Positions 9,761 through 22,218 of a DNA stretch of 44,039 nt are shown here, piece after piece. The notes beneath the pieces were generated by a model that worked only from the letters and a program-made list of their open reading frames with translations, did not search any database and was not told the origin of the DNA. Both the position numbers and the translations under genes were made by a program. Source of the stretch: Haplomitrium mnioides (taxonomy: Eukaryota > Marchantiophyta > Haplomitriopsida > Calobryales); the NCBI GenBank assembly GCA_049999725.1, contig JBNGIS010009246.1:1-44039 (forward strand), in the 5' to 3' direction. Every line of letters starts with the position of its first letter. The stretch's first letter is position 1.

Positions 9761-10651
9761 GATTGCCTCGTGAAAACTTCATTAATCTTTGTCAAGTCCG
9801 CCTCCCACATATTTGTTGGAAAATTGCATTCTAAAGGGGCTCCCTTGTTGCTATCCAATGCACCACGCAAATCTCCTCTGTCAAATCTATGTCTAAGCAC
9901 TCGTCTCTAAATCCGCTCACTACATAGTGCACCATTAAGTTGTTTTCCGATGTGGACTCCTTACAGTCTTTTGATTACCTTGCAACTCTTGATTCATGCG
10001 ACCGAGGTTTGCAACATCTGATCCTACCATGTGTTTTCTTGTTATTGGTTCTTGTAAATTCCATATATTACCTCTGATTGTCCAAAGTACTTTCTCTCAT
10101 ATATTTTTTTCCTTATATAGAAGGTACATGTCAAATTCAAGGCTCTATTCACTGACTCCTGAGGGGTGTTTAAGATTTCTTCTACAAATATTTTCTGTTG
10201 GCTGGTATTTTTTCCAACTAATTTTCCACCATATGTATTTCTATGTCAACGTCAACCATTAGTTGAGTGTCATGGATCACTTCTCTTTTCTTACAATCAA
10301 TATATTTTCTTCTCGTTTTTCACTTTTTCATCTTCTACATCTTCATATGGTATTGAAGGTACTTTGATACTACAAGCTATATATTACGATGTCAAAATGT
10401 GAAATTAAACACCACTCTTATTTTCTCTACATTGGCACCAAGGCTGCTTGTCCCACTTCTTCTTAACTACCTCGCATTGTGTGTTGCAAGACTCATAGTA
10501 TCTCACCTCCCAATAGCATTTTCCATGAGGTTCGTCTTGTTGTTTTCCATTGAGTTGTGACCAATAAAAGCATTGCATAGGCTGATTGTTGATCTAGTTG
10601 ACATAATGTAATTCCAAATAGAAGTAATTCACTCTCTTTAGAAAACACTAA
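9761..10651 (-). mobile_element. Internal region of an antisense LTR retrotransposon (leader or gag end)
   Basis: Sequence changes abruptly where the copia RT breaks off. On the - strand this stretch lies downstream of the primer site at 10652-10662, so it should be leader and early gag. No coding domain is recognised. Confidence 0.35.
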
Positions 10652-10662
10652 CTTTGATACCA
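10652..10662 (-). promoter_or_regulatory. tRNA-Met primer-binding site, antisense element
   Basis: On the - strand TGGTATCAAAG, a close match to TGGTATCAGAG, one base downstream of an LTR ending ...GTGCTACA. Confidence 0.65.
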
Positions 10663-10663
10663 T

Positions 10664-10994
10664 TGTAGCACTACACACATGCATCATATATACTAAAGAG
10701 CACAAGTACACAAACTTTACTCACAAAAAACTTCAAACTCACAAATTAAGAGATGCTAAACAAAACCCTTATTATTTTTTACATACTCAATAGAAAGTCA
10801 ACTCTCATAAATAGACAATATAATTTCAATGGTTTTAATATAAGAACATATTATCTATATATAAGAGTTGACTTTCTTAAGTCAACTCTTTCTTCTAAAG
10901 AGAATAAAAGATTTTTTAAGGAGAAATTACGCAACATACTTGTAAGTTAAAAAGATTGCAACACCTTTCTCACTTGTTCTTTTCACTTCTACAA
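10664..10994 (-). mobile_element. LTR of an antisense LTR retrotransposon
   Basis: On the - strand it ends ...gtagtgctaca next to the primer site and may start tgtagaagtg at 10994, giving about 331 bp. The outer edge is uncertain. The end part resembles the LTR at 867-2453. A hairpin-forming pair (10792-10809 and 10860-10877, core gagttgacttt) lies inside. Confidence 0.5.
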
Positions 10995-11400
10995 TTACAA
11001 CTCACTGTTACTTTTATTAAGATATAACAAATATACAAGTAATACACTAATCTAGGATTAACACTAACCATAGTTAGACTAATGTATGATTAAGGTTATA
11101 ATCATAATCAAACCTATATATATCTATTAGAGGATAGAATAGGTTGAGGAGAGATTGAGTGAAGTAAAAGCTCATTGCTAACTATTTGACTCAATGTTTG
11201 TTTTAGATCTAACAACTTTGCTTGCTACATTTCTACATACATTGCTTGTAGCAAGTAGTTCATCAATTTCTCACAAATAAGAATTGCATTCGAAACAGTG
11301 ACTACTCAGCGCTTTGAGTCAAAGAATCGGTATAAGAACATTTTGTGAACGTGGATTACTCATCGATGAAATAAATAATTCAGAAATAAACATCAGGACT
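10995..11400. other. AT-rich intergenic stretch, no gene seen
   Basis: Short frames only, no repeat family recognised. Composition turns GC-richer at about 11400, where the gene island begins. Confidence 0.5.
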
Positions 11401-11431
11401 GCCAGCTGGCAGCAGTCCAATACAAGCGGCG

Positions 11432-11440
11432 TGACGTGGC
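11432..11440 (+). promoter_or_regulatory. ACGT-core element (bZIP/ABRE-like) upstream of S6K
   Basis: TGACGTGGC, about 670 bp before the S6K start codon, in a GC-rich promoter-like stretch (11400-11470). ACGT-core elements bind plant bZIP factors. Called by motif only. Confidence 0.25.
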
Positions 11441-12101
11441 CACCGCGTCATCGTTTTCCGCGCTACGTTTTTGTACCTAAGATAAGTTAATGCTTCGCAG
11501 TCGAAACTACGATTAAACAGCGTTTAACAAAACATTTGTGGAAGACCATTTTGCTCTTATAGCGAGGGTAGCGAGGAGTCACGTCGTGGAGATACCCCCT
11601 TTTCCTTCCTTGGTTGGTCCAAGCGCAGGAGAGAAGAAGAGTGCACTGCATCGCGCGCCATCGCATTGCATCGCATCGCATCGCAGAGGAGCAGGCACAG
11701 AGAAAGGGCGTGAGAGACAGAAGCGGAAGGAGTCGGGATGGAAGGAGCAGCAGACGAGTAGCAGCAGTAGAGCACAATGTAACCCCTGGCAATCAAGGAG
11801 TAGGCCGCCTCAGGGCGTGCTGTTAGGTGTGTTTGAAGGTGGCAGATGGTTTATGAGATTTTCTTTCGTTGTTGGATTCAGTTTGGTGAGTTTTCTGTCG
11901 AGTTTGAAAGCTTGACCTGAAACTGCTCTCGCTTGTGTGTCTGCTCCAGGTATTGCTCTTTCTCGCGAGTTTCTCCTACCATCCTGCTCCTGACGTCACG
12001 TCTCTTCTTCTTGTCAGCTGCCTGTGGTGGCCCTGATCTGCGTTATATGATTTTTCCCTCGACAGCAACTTGCTGTACCAAAGTGGGTACATTTGCAGAG
12101 C

Positions 12102-14501
<2,400 letters not shown>

Positions 14502-14899
14502 TTGCGGGGCCAGTTGTTAGCTGTCAGTAAATGACTATTTTAATGAGTTTGTATATGCCTCGATATAGTGAAGTTTATTTGTACAGTTGCAGGGCAGCTA
14601 TGTGGGCTGCACGCCAGATGATGGAAGAGGATCTTCCATTCTTTTTTTCCCAAGAACCAGCCTGGGTAGGAATGCTTGGGGTGAAATAGTACTGCACTAT
14701 TTAATTTGCTGACAAGATGTGATACAATAAGTTTCATGGCCACACCCAGAACACTTGGACGCATGTGTTCAGGGTGCTGCAGAATTCCATCTGTTCTGAG
14801 GCTCATAAGCCATTTGTAAGATTTCCAGTATCGCCTGTGTCCTGCAATAAGCATATTGATCAAGGGGAGATCATATAATTACATGAATTCCATCTGTTG

Positions 14900-14905
14900 A
14901 ATAAA
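14900..14905 (+). terminator. Polyadenylation signal downstream of S6K
   Basis: AATAAA about 400 bp after the S6K stop. Plants use loose signals, so this is only a candidate. Confidence 0.35.
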
Positions 14906-15815
14906 CAATGATTGCTGTGAAGAACATTTGGGATGAGAACACGTTTTTCAACATTGGGGTTCAGCGGAACAATTGACGAGGTGGTTACAGTAGCCTCGGA
15001 AGCTTAACAGGCCAGCGACTGGCACGGAGATTTCTGTACATGGAGGGTGAGAAAAAACATGCAAGCAAGTTGCGGAGTGTGGAACTGAAAAAACAAGCAA
15101 GAGAGAGAGAGAGAGAGAGTCACTCGTGCACAGACCGAACGGGAGATTCGGATCCAGAAGAGAGGGACAGAACCTCTCTATCTGTACGACAACATAAACC
15201 ACGGGTTATACATAGATAGACTATGTGATACTTTAACTGTACTGGGGTTAATGTAGATAAATATCGGGCTCCAAGATCGGCCAGCGGTGCCTGCAATGAC
15301 GGAGAGAAAAGGCAGCGGGATGGGGTTGTAGAGATTCCATTTGGCCGACTTAGAAATGGCGACCGCTTTCTGTGTCTCCCATGGGAACGCTCACTTTCTC
15401 TTTCCTTTGTCATCTCATTGCGGCCTCCACAATAACTCCACAAACCACCAGAGCAGGGCGAGACAGAGGAGAGGACGGAACGGAGGGGATGGCGTCTTGA
15501 AGACGGTGCCCAGAAAGGAGGAGGATCGGATGCTTGCGTTCATGGAGCGGGGAACGTGATTCGGCAAGTTGTCGTGAAACGATTTAAATTCCTGCCCTGC
15601 ATTTGGAGCCAGTTTTGAAAGCAACCCCAGGCAGAATCTGAGAGTTCGATTTTGAGCTTCTCATGCGGAAGAAAAGTCTCGTTGGACGATGTTTGCTTCC
15701 TTGAACTCTCTGTTATAAGATCTTCGTGTGGAGAGGAAATGGAAGCTTTTTGTTTCAAATTCGGTGTGCATGAGATTCCAGACCTGTGATTTTGGAGAGA
15801 GTTTTCGAAAACCAA

Positions 15816-15820
<5 letters not shown>
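14906..15820. promoter_or_regulatory. Intergenic/promoter stretch before the DUF212 gene
   Basis: No gene seen. It holds a 20-bp AG run (15100-15119) and, in its last few hundred bp, the presumable promoter and 5'UTR of the DUF212 gene. Confidence 0.5.

Positions 15821-15872
<52 letters not shown>
15821..15872 (+). repeat. (AG)26 microsatellite ending at the DUF212 start codon
   Basis: Fifty-two bp of uninterrupted AG, followed directly by ATG 15873, so it ends the 5'UTR. GAGA tracts near plant starts are known binding sites of BPC/GAGA-binding factors. A role here is inferred. Confidence 0.95.
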
Positions 15873-15877
<5 letters not shown>

Positions 15878-18800
15878 GGTAATAAATTCTCATTCAGCAG
15901 CAGTAAGTCAGAAGATAGCAGACTCGCAGATTGGGGCGACATCTACGTTCTCAAATACACCACTGGTTGCTGCGTTTGTCTCCTTCGCGGTGGCCCAGGC
16001 TCTCAAGATTATTACAACCTGGTATTCTCTCATCGGTCTTTTCTGTTGCTCTTCTATCATTGGCTGTATGTCCCCCTGATCTCCCAATCAATGACCCCGC
16101 GCTGTCATTATTTTCGATTTTGTCCCTAAACTTGATGAGGGTGCTTCCATTTTTCAATTTTTAATTTCACTTCTTCCAAGCTCGCACATGCATCCGCTGT
16201 CTGCGTTGACTCCCCTTCCAAGCTGTGGGTTTCCTTACGTCGCCGGCTTGGCCAAGTTCAACAAACTCGCTGAGTTCGTTGTGGTGGAGAAAACATTCCC
16301 ATATCAGGTATGATGTGCTGGCAGTAGGATTTGCGGATTAAGTGTGAGCTGAGGATCCCACGCAATAAAGTGCCATCTGGGAACATCGGCATAAATGGTG
16401 CGTGCGGGTTCACAGTAGAAAGGAAAAAAATCAGGTACTGAATCCAACGAAAGTGCACCATAACTTGCCGTCCCTAGACTGGATTCGGACTCCCATGCAA
16501 GTTGTTCAGGAACAAGTTTAGTTCCGAATTTTATCTTACGTTGTGCGTATACTTCGAAATTTTACAAAGTAGATAAGCTGCACCACCATACTTTTTGCCG
16601 GCTTATTCGTCTGGCCGCTTCGGGTCTTGGTTGCAGTGCAGTGAAGAGTTTTCAAACACTCCCAGGTTGACTTCATTCAGTCCAGCATCATGTAGCACTG
16701 TCTTGATAGTGTGCTTAGCCTGCGAATGGGATTATGTCATCTCATACGTGATAGCGAGTCTGCAAACGATTACATCAGGTGGATGTGGAAGAAGAGCAAG
16801 CATCGTCATTTTACTGTCCCGTCACGTTCATACCCGATGTCCAACTCTCAGCTTTTGACGTTTGAGTCACCTTTGCCAGATATTAATCATCTCTCTGTTC
16901 TCTTCTCTTCGTTATTTTAACAAATTTCAGAGTCGGGCAATGTTATGTTTTGGTGATAAATCTCGATAATATAGACGGACTGCTGTGGCTCACGGATAAA
17001 GGCTCAGAAAAAAAAGTACTGATGAGGATTGCCCAGACCAGTGGGGTTGATTCGAATCATACTTTTAATACGCACCTCTCCCTTGGCGTTTCGCTTGGAT
17101 TTCTGCTTCAACCAGAACAAACTAATATGAAATGAAGATGGGACAAAGCAAATGCTTGAATATGCACAGCATATCATGAAATAAGTTTGTGTTATGTGTT
17201 TCTACCACTTAACACGGGAGTAATAGAAGTCAAGTTAGTCAAGCGTCCGTGAATTTGAGCATAGTATTATGCTTGATTCGGACCTGCTGTCAGGAACTGA
17301 TGAATTCAGCAAGATCTTCACTGTCACCCAGATTGGCCTGAAACTTTGTGAGTTGACATGTGAAGCTGTACTCTCTATGTTGTTTTAGAGTTTTTCCTAG
17401 GCTGTTTCAACTTCTGTCTGGTTTCTGTCATGTGTTTGTGTGGTTTGCTTTACTCTGCACCATTTCCATGCTTGTGTCACGGCTTCTTGATGGTTTTTTT
17501 TTTTGTGGAAGATTTATAGGTACTGGATGATGGTCAAGTTGGTTGGCTTTTCCAATTGATTTTTGGGAAGGATTCTTGTGTAGTTTTGAATTACGAACTT
17601 AATCTAACACTTGAGATTTCCTAGAATCGAACTTGTTTCGTTTTTGCTGATATATTTTCTTTTTGGAGACGTCAATGTAGTGTATGATGTTTTTTTTTGT
17701 TGATTCTGGAGATGTAGGTACAAAGAAAAGCGTTGGGATTTGAAACGCATGATTGGACCTGGTGGAATGCCATCATCCCATTCCGCCACTGTGATGGGCC
17801 TCACAGTAGCAATTCTTCTTAGGGATGGTTCAGGAGGATCACTTTTTGCAGTGTCTTTGGTGTTGGCCTGTGTGGTAAGCCTTCCTGTCTTCTTGTACAT
17901 GCAAGTCCCTATATGCTGTTTGCAAGTGGACCGCTAACCCACCCAACATTGGTAAATCTGTAGTCATTGATTCTCTTCCAGTTTCGTCACAGTAAGTTTG
18001 ACTCGTCCACTGGAAGATCCAACCATATTCGGACAGAAATTTTATGGTGTCGATTGTGTCTTTCAACTAGCCCAAAGTACGCTAGCTATTGAACACGAGG
18101 GTATCAGCAGTTTACCTGACCACCTACCCGTCACTAACTGGCCCGTTAATGAAGCCTAAATTACAGACACTGTACAGTTCCAGTTCGACTTTTGAACAGC
18201 CGAAAAGTCAAATGCAGCACTGAACTGTCAAACTGTAAAGTGCTTCCCAATGCCATTTGCTCGACGTTTACAGACCGAAGATGGACAACTATGTAAGGGA
18301 TCACGAACCTGCAAACCTTTCTAGCTGTATTACAAGCTAGATTGTTACTGCGTTCTTGTCTATGGATTAGGCATTATGCATTCTTTCTTTCAATACCAAT
18401 TAACTCAAGTCTGTACTAGTACTGGTGCTAGCTTAACAGGCCGGATTTTGATTCCCCTTTTCATCTTACTCAAATGCTGAACATCTACTTTTGGTGTAGA
18501 TTGTTGTAGCAGTACATTAAAAAACGGGGTTCTGATTTCTGCAGTTCTGGTTGAGGTTGATCTTTGCGGCTACTTCTATTCTGAGCATCTCCTGTCTACA
18601 TATCAGCCACATAATATTTTTTCTGAATCCTTTTGTCTTGGCTGCCTTGGTTTCTGAGTATTGGACAGTTTTGACCCTCCAAGTACCCTCAGCTATCTTT
18701 TTGTGTTGTGACACAGGTTATGTATGATGCGTCAGGCATCAGATTGCAAGCTGGTCGGCAGGCAGAGGTATGAGATTGGATGTGTTTTTTCGTTTGTCGC

Positions 18801-19348
18801 TCCTACTTTCCCTTCACTTTCAGGAGGTGTTGCCAATTTGCTGCCGGGAGTCGGTAACTTTCTCTCAGGAAGAGTGATTTCTGGCTATTTTTTCTTGGTT
18901 GTGATTGCAGGTTTTGAATCAGATTGTTTATGAGCTGCCGCCTGAGCATCCACTTTCTGACTCGAGGCCGCTTCGAGAGCCTCTTGGGCATACGCCTCCA
19001 CAGGTCACACATACCTCTGTAATTTCTTTCATAGCTTCCCTCTTTTGACATTCCAGCAGATGGTTTCTGTCATTTTGTGTTTGCGTGCGAGCTGTAAGAA
19101 AACTCAATTTTAGTTGCACCACTAATTTACTCGTCTCGTGAAGCAAATCTTGTCGATGCTAAAGAAAAAAAGAACGAACAAGATTTAGTCGAGAGAATTG
19201 TACGAGAACGGATTTCATTTCATAGATTGAATGTACATACAAGATACTGATCCTCTTCTCTCTGTAGGTGCTTGCGGGAGCCATTCTGGGTTGTGTTATT
19301 GCATACCTTATGGATTTGATTTTCTACACAGTGGAGCCTCCACCTTAA
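15873..19348 (+). CDS. DUF212 membrane protein (acid phosphatase/haloperoxidase-related)
   Basis: Exons 15873-16021, 17718-17874, 18717-18767, 18911-19003 and 19268-19348 (TAA); GT-AG borders, phases agree, 176 residues, usual for the plant family. Order: hydrophobic segment TPLVAAFVSFAVAQALKI; TTWYKEKRWDLKRM; signature GGMPSSHSATVMGLT, which recalls the PSGHS motif of PAP2 phosphatases; second segment SLFAVSLVLACVVMYDASG; QAGRQAEVLNQIV; PPEHPLSDSRPLREPLGHTP; last segment AGAILGCVIAYLMDLIF. The family is named after acid phosphatase and vanadium haloperoxidase, but I know of no proven activity. It is probably an integral membrane protein, and an N-terminal organelle signal cannot be excluded. 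Intron 1 is 1.7 kb and carries a dispersed repeat (17271-17470). Confidence 0.9.
17271..17470 (+). repeat. Dispersed repeat R, copy 1, in DUF212 intron 1
   Basis: Aligns by eye with 31410-31640: shared blocks ggacctg..tc.ggaactga, ctgtcac, cctgaa, tgaaactttgtg and gtttttcct, in the same order and spacing. More diverged than the two right-hand copies are from each other. Confidence 0.6.
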
Positions 19349-19804
19349 AAGCGCTTGTGTTTATCAACCTCCAACTGGTGTACATGCATTATTTGGGGCT
19401 TGTATTATCAATATTGCTTGTCACCATATTTACATATTCAGTGTTCAATTTTATTGTTTGGATATTTTGGGGGTTGTAGATGGTGAATGTTGATGGCATC
19501 CATGGATGTCATTCTTGAATGCTCCTCATTTATTTGCACCAGAAGTTGCGGTGATCTTTCCTGTCTGAAATGTCTTTCAAGGAATCTGGGGATTCAACTC
19601 TGCCCATTTCATGCTATACTGATGGTTGCAAACGTAGCCCCATCATCCAACAAGGCAGATCCACAAATGTGTACTTTAAACCATCACGTCATGTGTTGTA
19701 AACCTCTACATGCATTAGTTAGCCTCAAATTGAAGGTCGGCTGCACCACATCTCACAAAGCAAAGGTGATCCCATTTCGTTTTATGGTGCGGATAAAGCG
19801 ACGT
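19349..19804. other. 3' flank of DUF212 gene, no further gene seen
   Basis: T-rich sequence, presumably 3'UTR at first. No conserved frame was found. Confidence 0.5.
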
Positions 19805-20036
19805 CTGCATTTCATCTTATGAGTTCTCACCGTTTCTCATCCGAACCAAATGCGTGCAACAACTGCATTTCATCTTATGAGCTCGCAGAGTTGCGTTGCA
19901 GAACCATATGCGTGGAACAACTGCGTTTCATCTTATGAGCTCTCACCGTTGCTTTGCTGAACTATATGCGTGTAATACCTGCATTTCATCTAATGAGCTC
20001 TCACCGTTGCTTTGCTGAAACACATGCGTGCAATAT
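19805..20036 (+). repeat. 58-bp minisatellite, four units
   Basis: Units start at 19805, 19863, 19921 and 19979, exactly 58 bp apart. Each has ctgcatttcatcttatgag, then a ctcaccgttgctttgctgaa-like block, then tatgcgtgcaa. The exact period without indels suggests a fairly recent array. It lies 73 bp upstream of the TMEM186-like start codon, so it is promoter or 5'UTR sequence. Confidence 0.9.
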
Positions 20037-20109
20037 CTCGTCTCACGTCTCATGAATGGGATAGAAGAGACAATTGGTGTATGCAGTCTTTAAAATACAG
20101 GGATCCAAA

Positions 20110-21898
20110 ATGGTGGGATGGGTGAGAAGCTGCAGCTCAATCTTGCAACTTCATACTCACAAAGGCAGTGCAGCCCTCTGCATCCGAGGCCTTATCCATC
20201 ATGCCGCCACTGCGGCAGAAGCAAATGTGGGGGAGTCGGGCTTCCAAGAGGCCCGTTGGAGAAGCGCTCGTGAAAAGGAGAGAAATGAAACGAAAGAACG
20301 TGACCGAGTGTCGGGTGATGATGGGAGGTTGATTCTCTACCGCGCCAAATGGATTCGACCGATTCGCCTGCTTGTTAGGTAGCTTCCTCCTCTCGGGAAA
20401 TCGAAGTGGAAACATTTTGATTGACAGATGTAACACTGATCTCTAGTCCTTGTTTTTTACCCAGATTGAAAATATTCCAGTTGGGAGGCATAGTTGCGTT
20501 GGTGATTCCTCTGGCGGAGTATTCTCAGCAGGTATTTCATGCACTCTTGCAATTACGAGGATTACCTATGACCGCACAGCTCTTCACATTGTTTCTTATT
20601 GTCGTATGATTTGAAAATTTGTAAATTGCCTTCTTGTTTTTTAGGAAGTTTTTCTTGCAGTCCTGTTTTACTTGCTTGTGGGACGATCTTCACACATGGG
20701 GAATTTCTGTAAGGGACGTCTAGTCGATCACTGCGCTCAATCTTCCGTTGACTTGAAGTTGTGCCAAACGTCATTAACAAAGCAATTGGATCAAACGTCC
20801 CTCTCATCTAGCTGAGACACACAGAATCATGTGACATTTTTACACCCCCTGTATCCTGCGGTTGATCTTGAGAATGTAGCAGCTCTACAATGCTACATCA
20901 TCTCTATACTTACACAAGGTTTCCGTTGTGCACGGATAGGGATCTCTTTCAGTGGGAACAATGGCAGCTATCAGTGGCGTTGTTGGTGGAGCAGGTGCTG
21001 CCTCAGTCGCTCTTTGGTACTACTCACGGAGGTACTGTCAGGAGAACGGATGATTTAAAAACTGCAAGCTCTCAATGCGTGGGATTAACAGCCCTTGACA
21101 TCCGTTGCTGTGGCTTTTGAAAAACAGATTTGTTGGTGAGTTAGCTCTAGTGTTGCCGAACATGGAAACAGTACAAATAAGCGTTCTAGATTTCTGGGGC
21201 AATCGTGAGGTGTGTCTCTCACAAGCTGTGCCATTGGCAATTGATAATGACAAGAATTAGACGCATGACATTGGATTGTGTCCTTTCAAAATTCAATTAT
21301 TGATGCATGTTTTTTAATCTTCATTATTGAATGCAGGACTTGCGGTTTGATGTGAGGTATATGTTTTCTTCCTCCTTCCGAATTCTTGCAGAGGACCGTC
21401 CGAAATTGAGTTTCGTAATATAAATTTTCTTCATCGGTTACAGCACGTTGGATAGAGGAAATAGCTTTCATGTACAGAGAATATGAGTCAGAACTCGTGA
21501 GAACAACGTCCTGCAAAAAGCATCCGATCACCTAACTGAAATGTGTCTGATGGGGCAGGGATGTCGTACCACCTCTGAAGGGAATGACCGCAGAGGAGTT
21601 GCAAATCGAAGCACAGAAAACCTTGATTCCTTTGGGTGGTCTGTTCCCTCTTCAGTTCATTTGGGGTTTGAGTTAGAATAGAATAATCACGAGTCAACTG
21701 ATTGATTTTGGTCGAAGCATCTGGTGTAGTGTCCTGAATCTTTTGTCAATTTTCTTGTTTTCAGTCATTGGAGATCGCCAGTTTTTCCTCAGTGTGAGAC
21801 ACGGGCACCTGCTCGACAAGGATCGTCTGTTTAAGATACTCAACGGATCCTACGAACCTCCAACTTCAACAACGTGGATCCAGCAAAGTTCAACATGA
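20110..21898 (+). CDS. TMEM186-like mitochondrial inner-membrane protein
   Basis: Exons 20110-20378, 20465-20531, 20940-21031, 21128-21209, 21337-21356, 21559-21635 and 21765-21898 (TGA); phases agree, 246 residues. The start of exon 3 is the weak point: the acceptor at 20939 keeps frame, but a further small exon in 20532-20939 is possible. The N-terminus MVGWVRSCSSILQLHTHKG, with no acidic residue in the first 35 or so, looks like a mitochondrial presequence. The fold then resembles animal TMEM186: LILYRAKWIRPIRLLVRLKI, hydrophobic GGIVALVIPLAEY, second segment AAISGVVGGAGAASVALWYY, YSRR + VGELALVLP, VLDFWGNRED, a DVVPPL block, and the C-terminal FFLSVRHGHLLDKDRLFKIL. In animals TMEM186 helps assemble respiratory complex I. 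The same role here is inferred. The family call rests on motif order read by eye. Confidence 0.7.
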
Positions 21899-22218
21899 AG
21901 CATACTTTCATTTCCTATTCTATTTTAGAAGTCTTCTCACCGACATGTATACAAACAGTATATGCGTGAAAAGATTCTTTCTACTCTCTACTCGTTTGTC
22001 CACAAGCTTTACGAAACCGTCTTTTGTCCAGAAACACAAAAATTTAGTCGTGTTTCGACATTGTACTGTAGAGTACTAGAGCAGTGCCACTGTACTTGGG
22101 TTTCCCCAAGCACGTTTAGTGGCCAGGATCTGGCGATACCGGTGAACAGGGTTTGGTAGAAGAAACGAAGGCCGTGTCAAGGAGGATCAGATCTGTTGAG
22201 AGCCGTTTGGATCCGAAG

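Noticed and set aside
11487-11915. Overlapping frames on both strands before S6K
   Set aside because: They come from GC-rich and CATCG-repeat sequence without stops, show no domain, and lie in the S6K promoter/5'UTR.
12093-12101. S6K frame extended upstream by three codons
   Set aside because: The extension starts with TTG. Plant nuclear genes start with ATG, and ATG 12102 has a good context.
15540-15942. Frames rich in Ser-Leu or Arg-Glu near 15.8 kb
   Set aside because: They are translations of the AG microsatellite.
16300-16400. Extra copy of dispersed repeat R (gtgccatctgggaac)
   Set aside because: Only a short shared word; neighbouring sequence does not align with the other copies.
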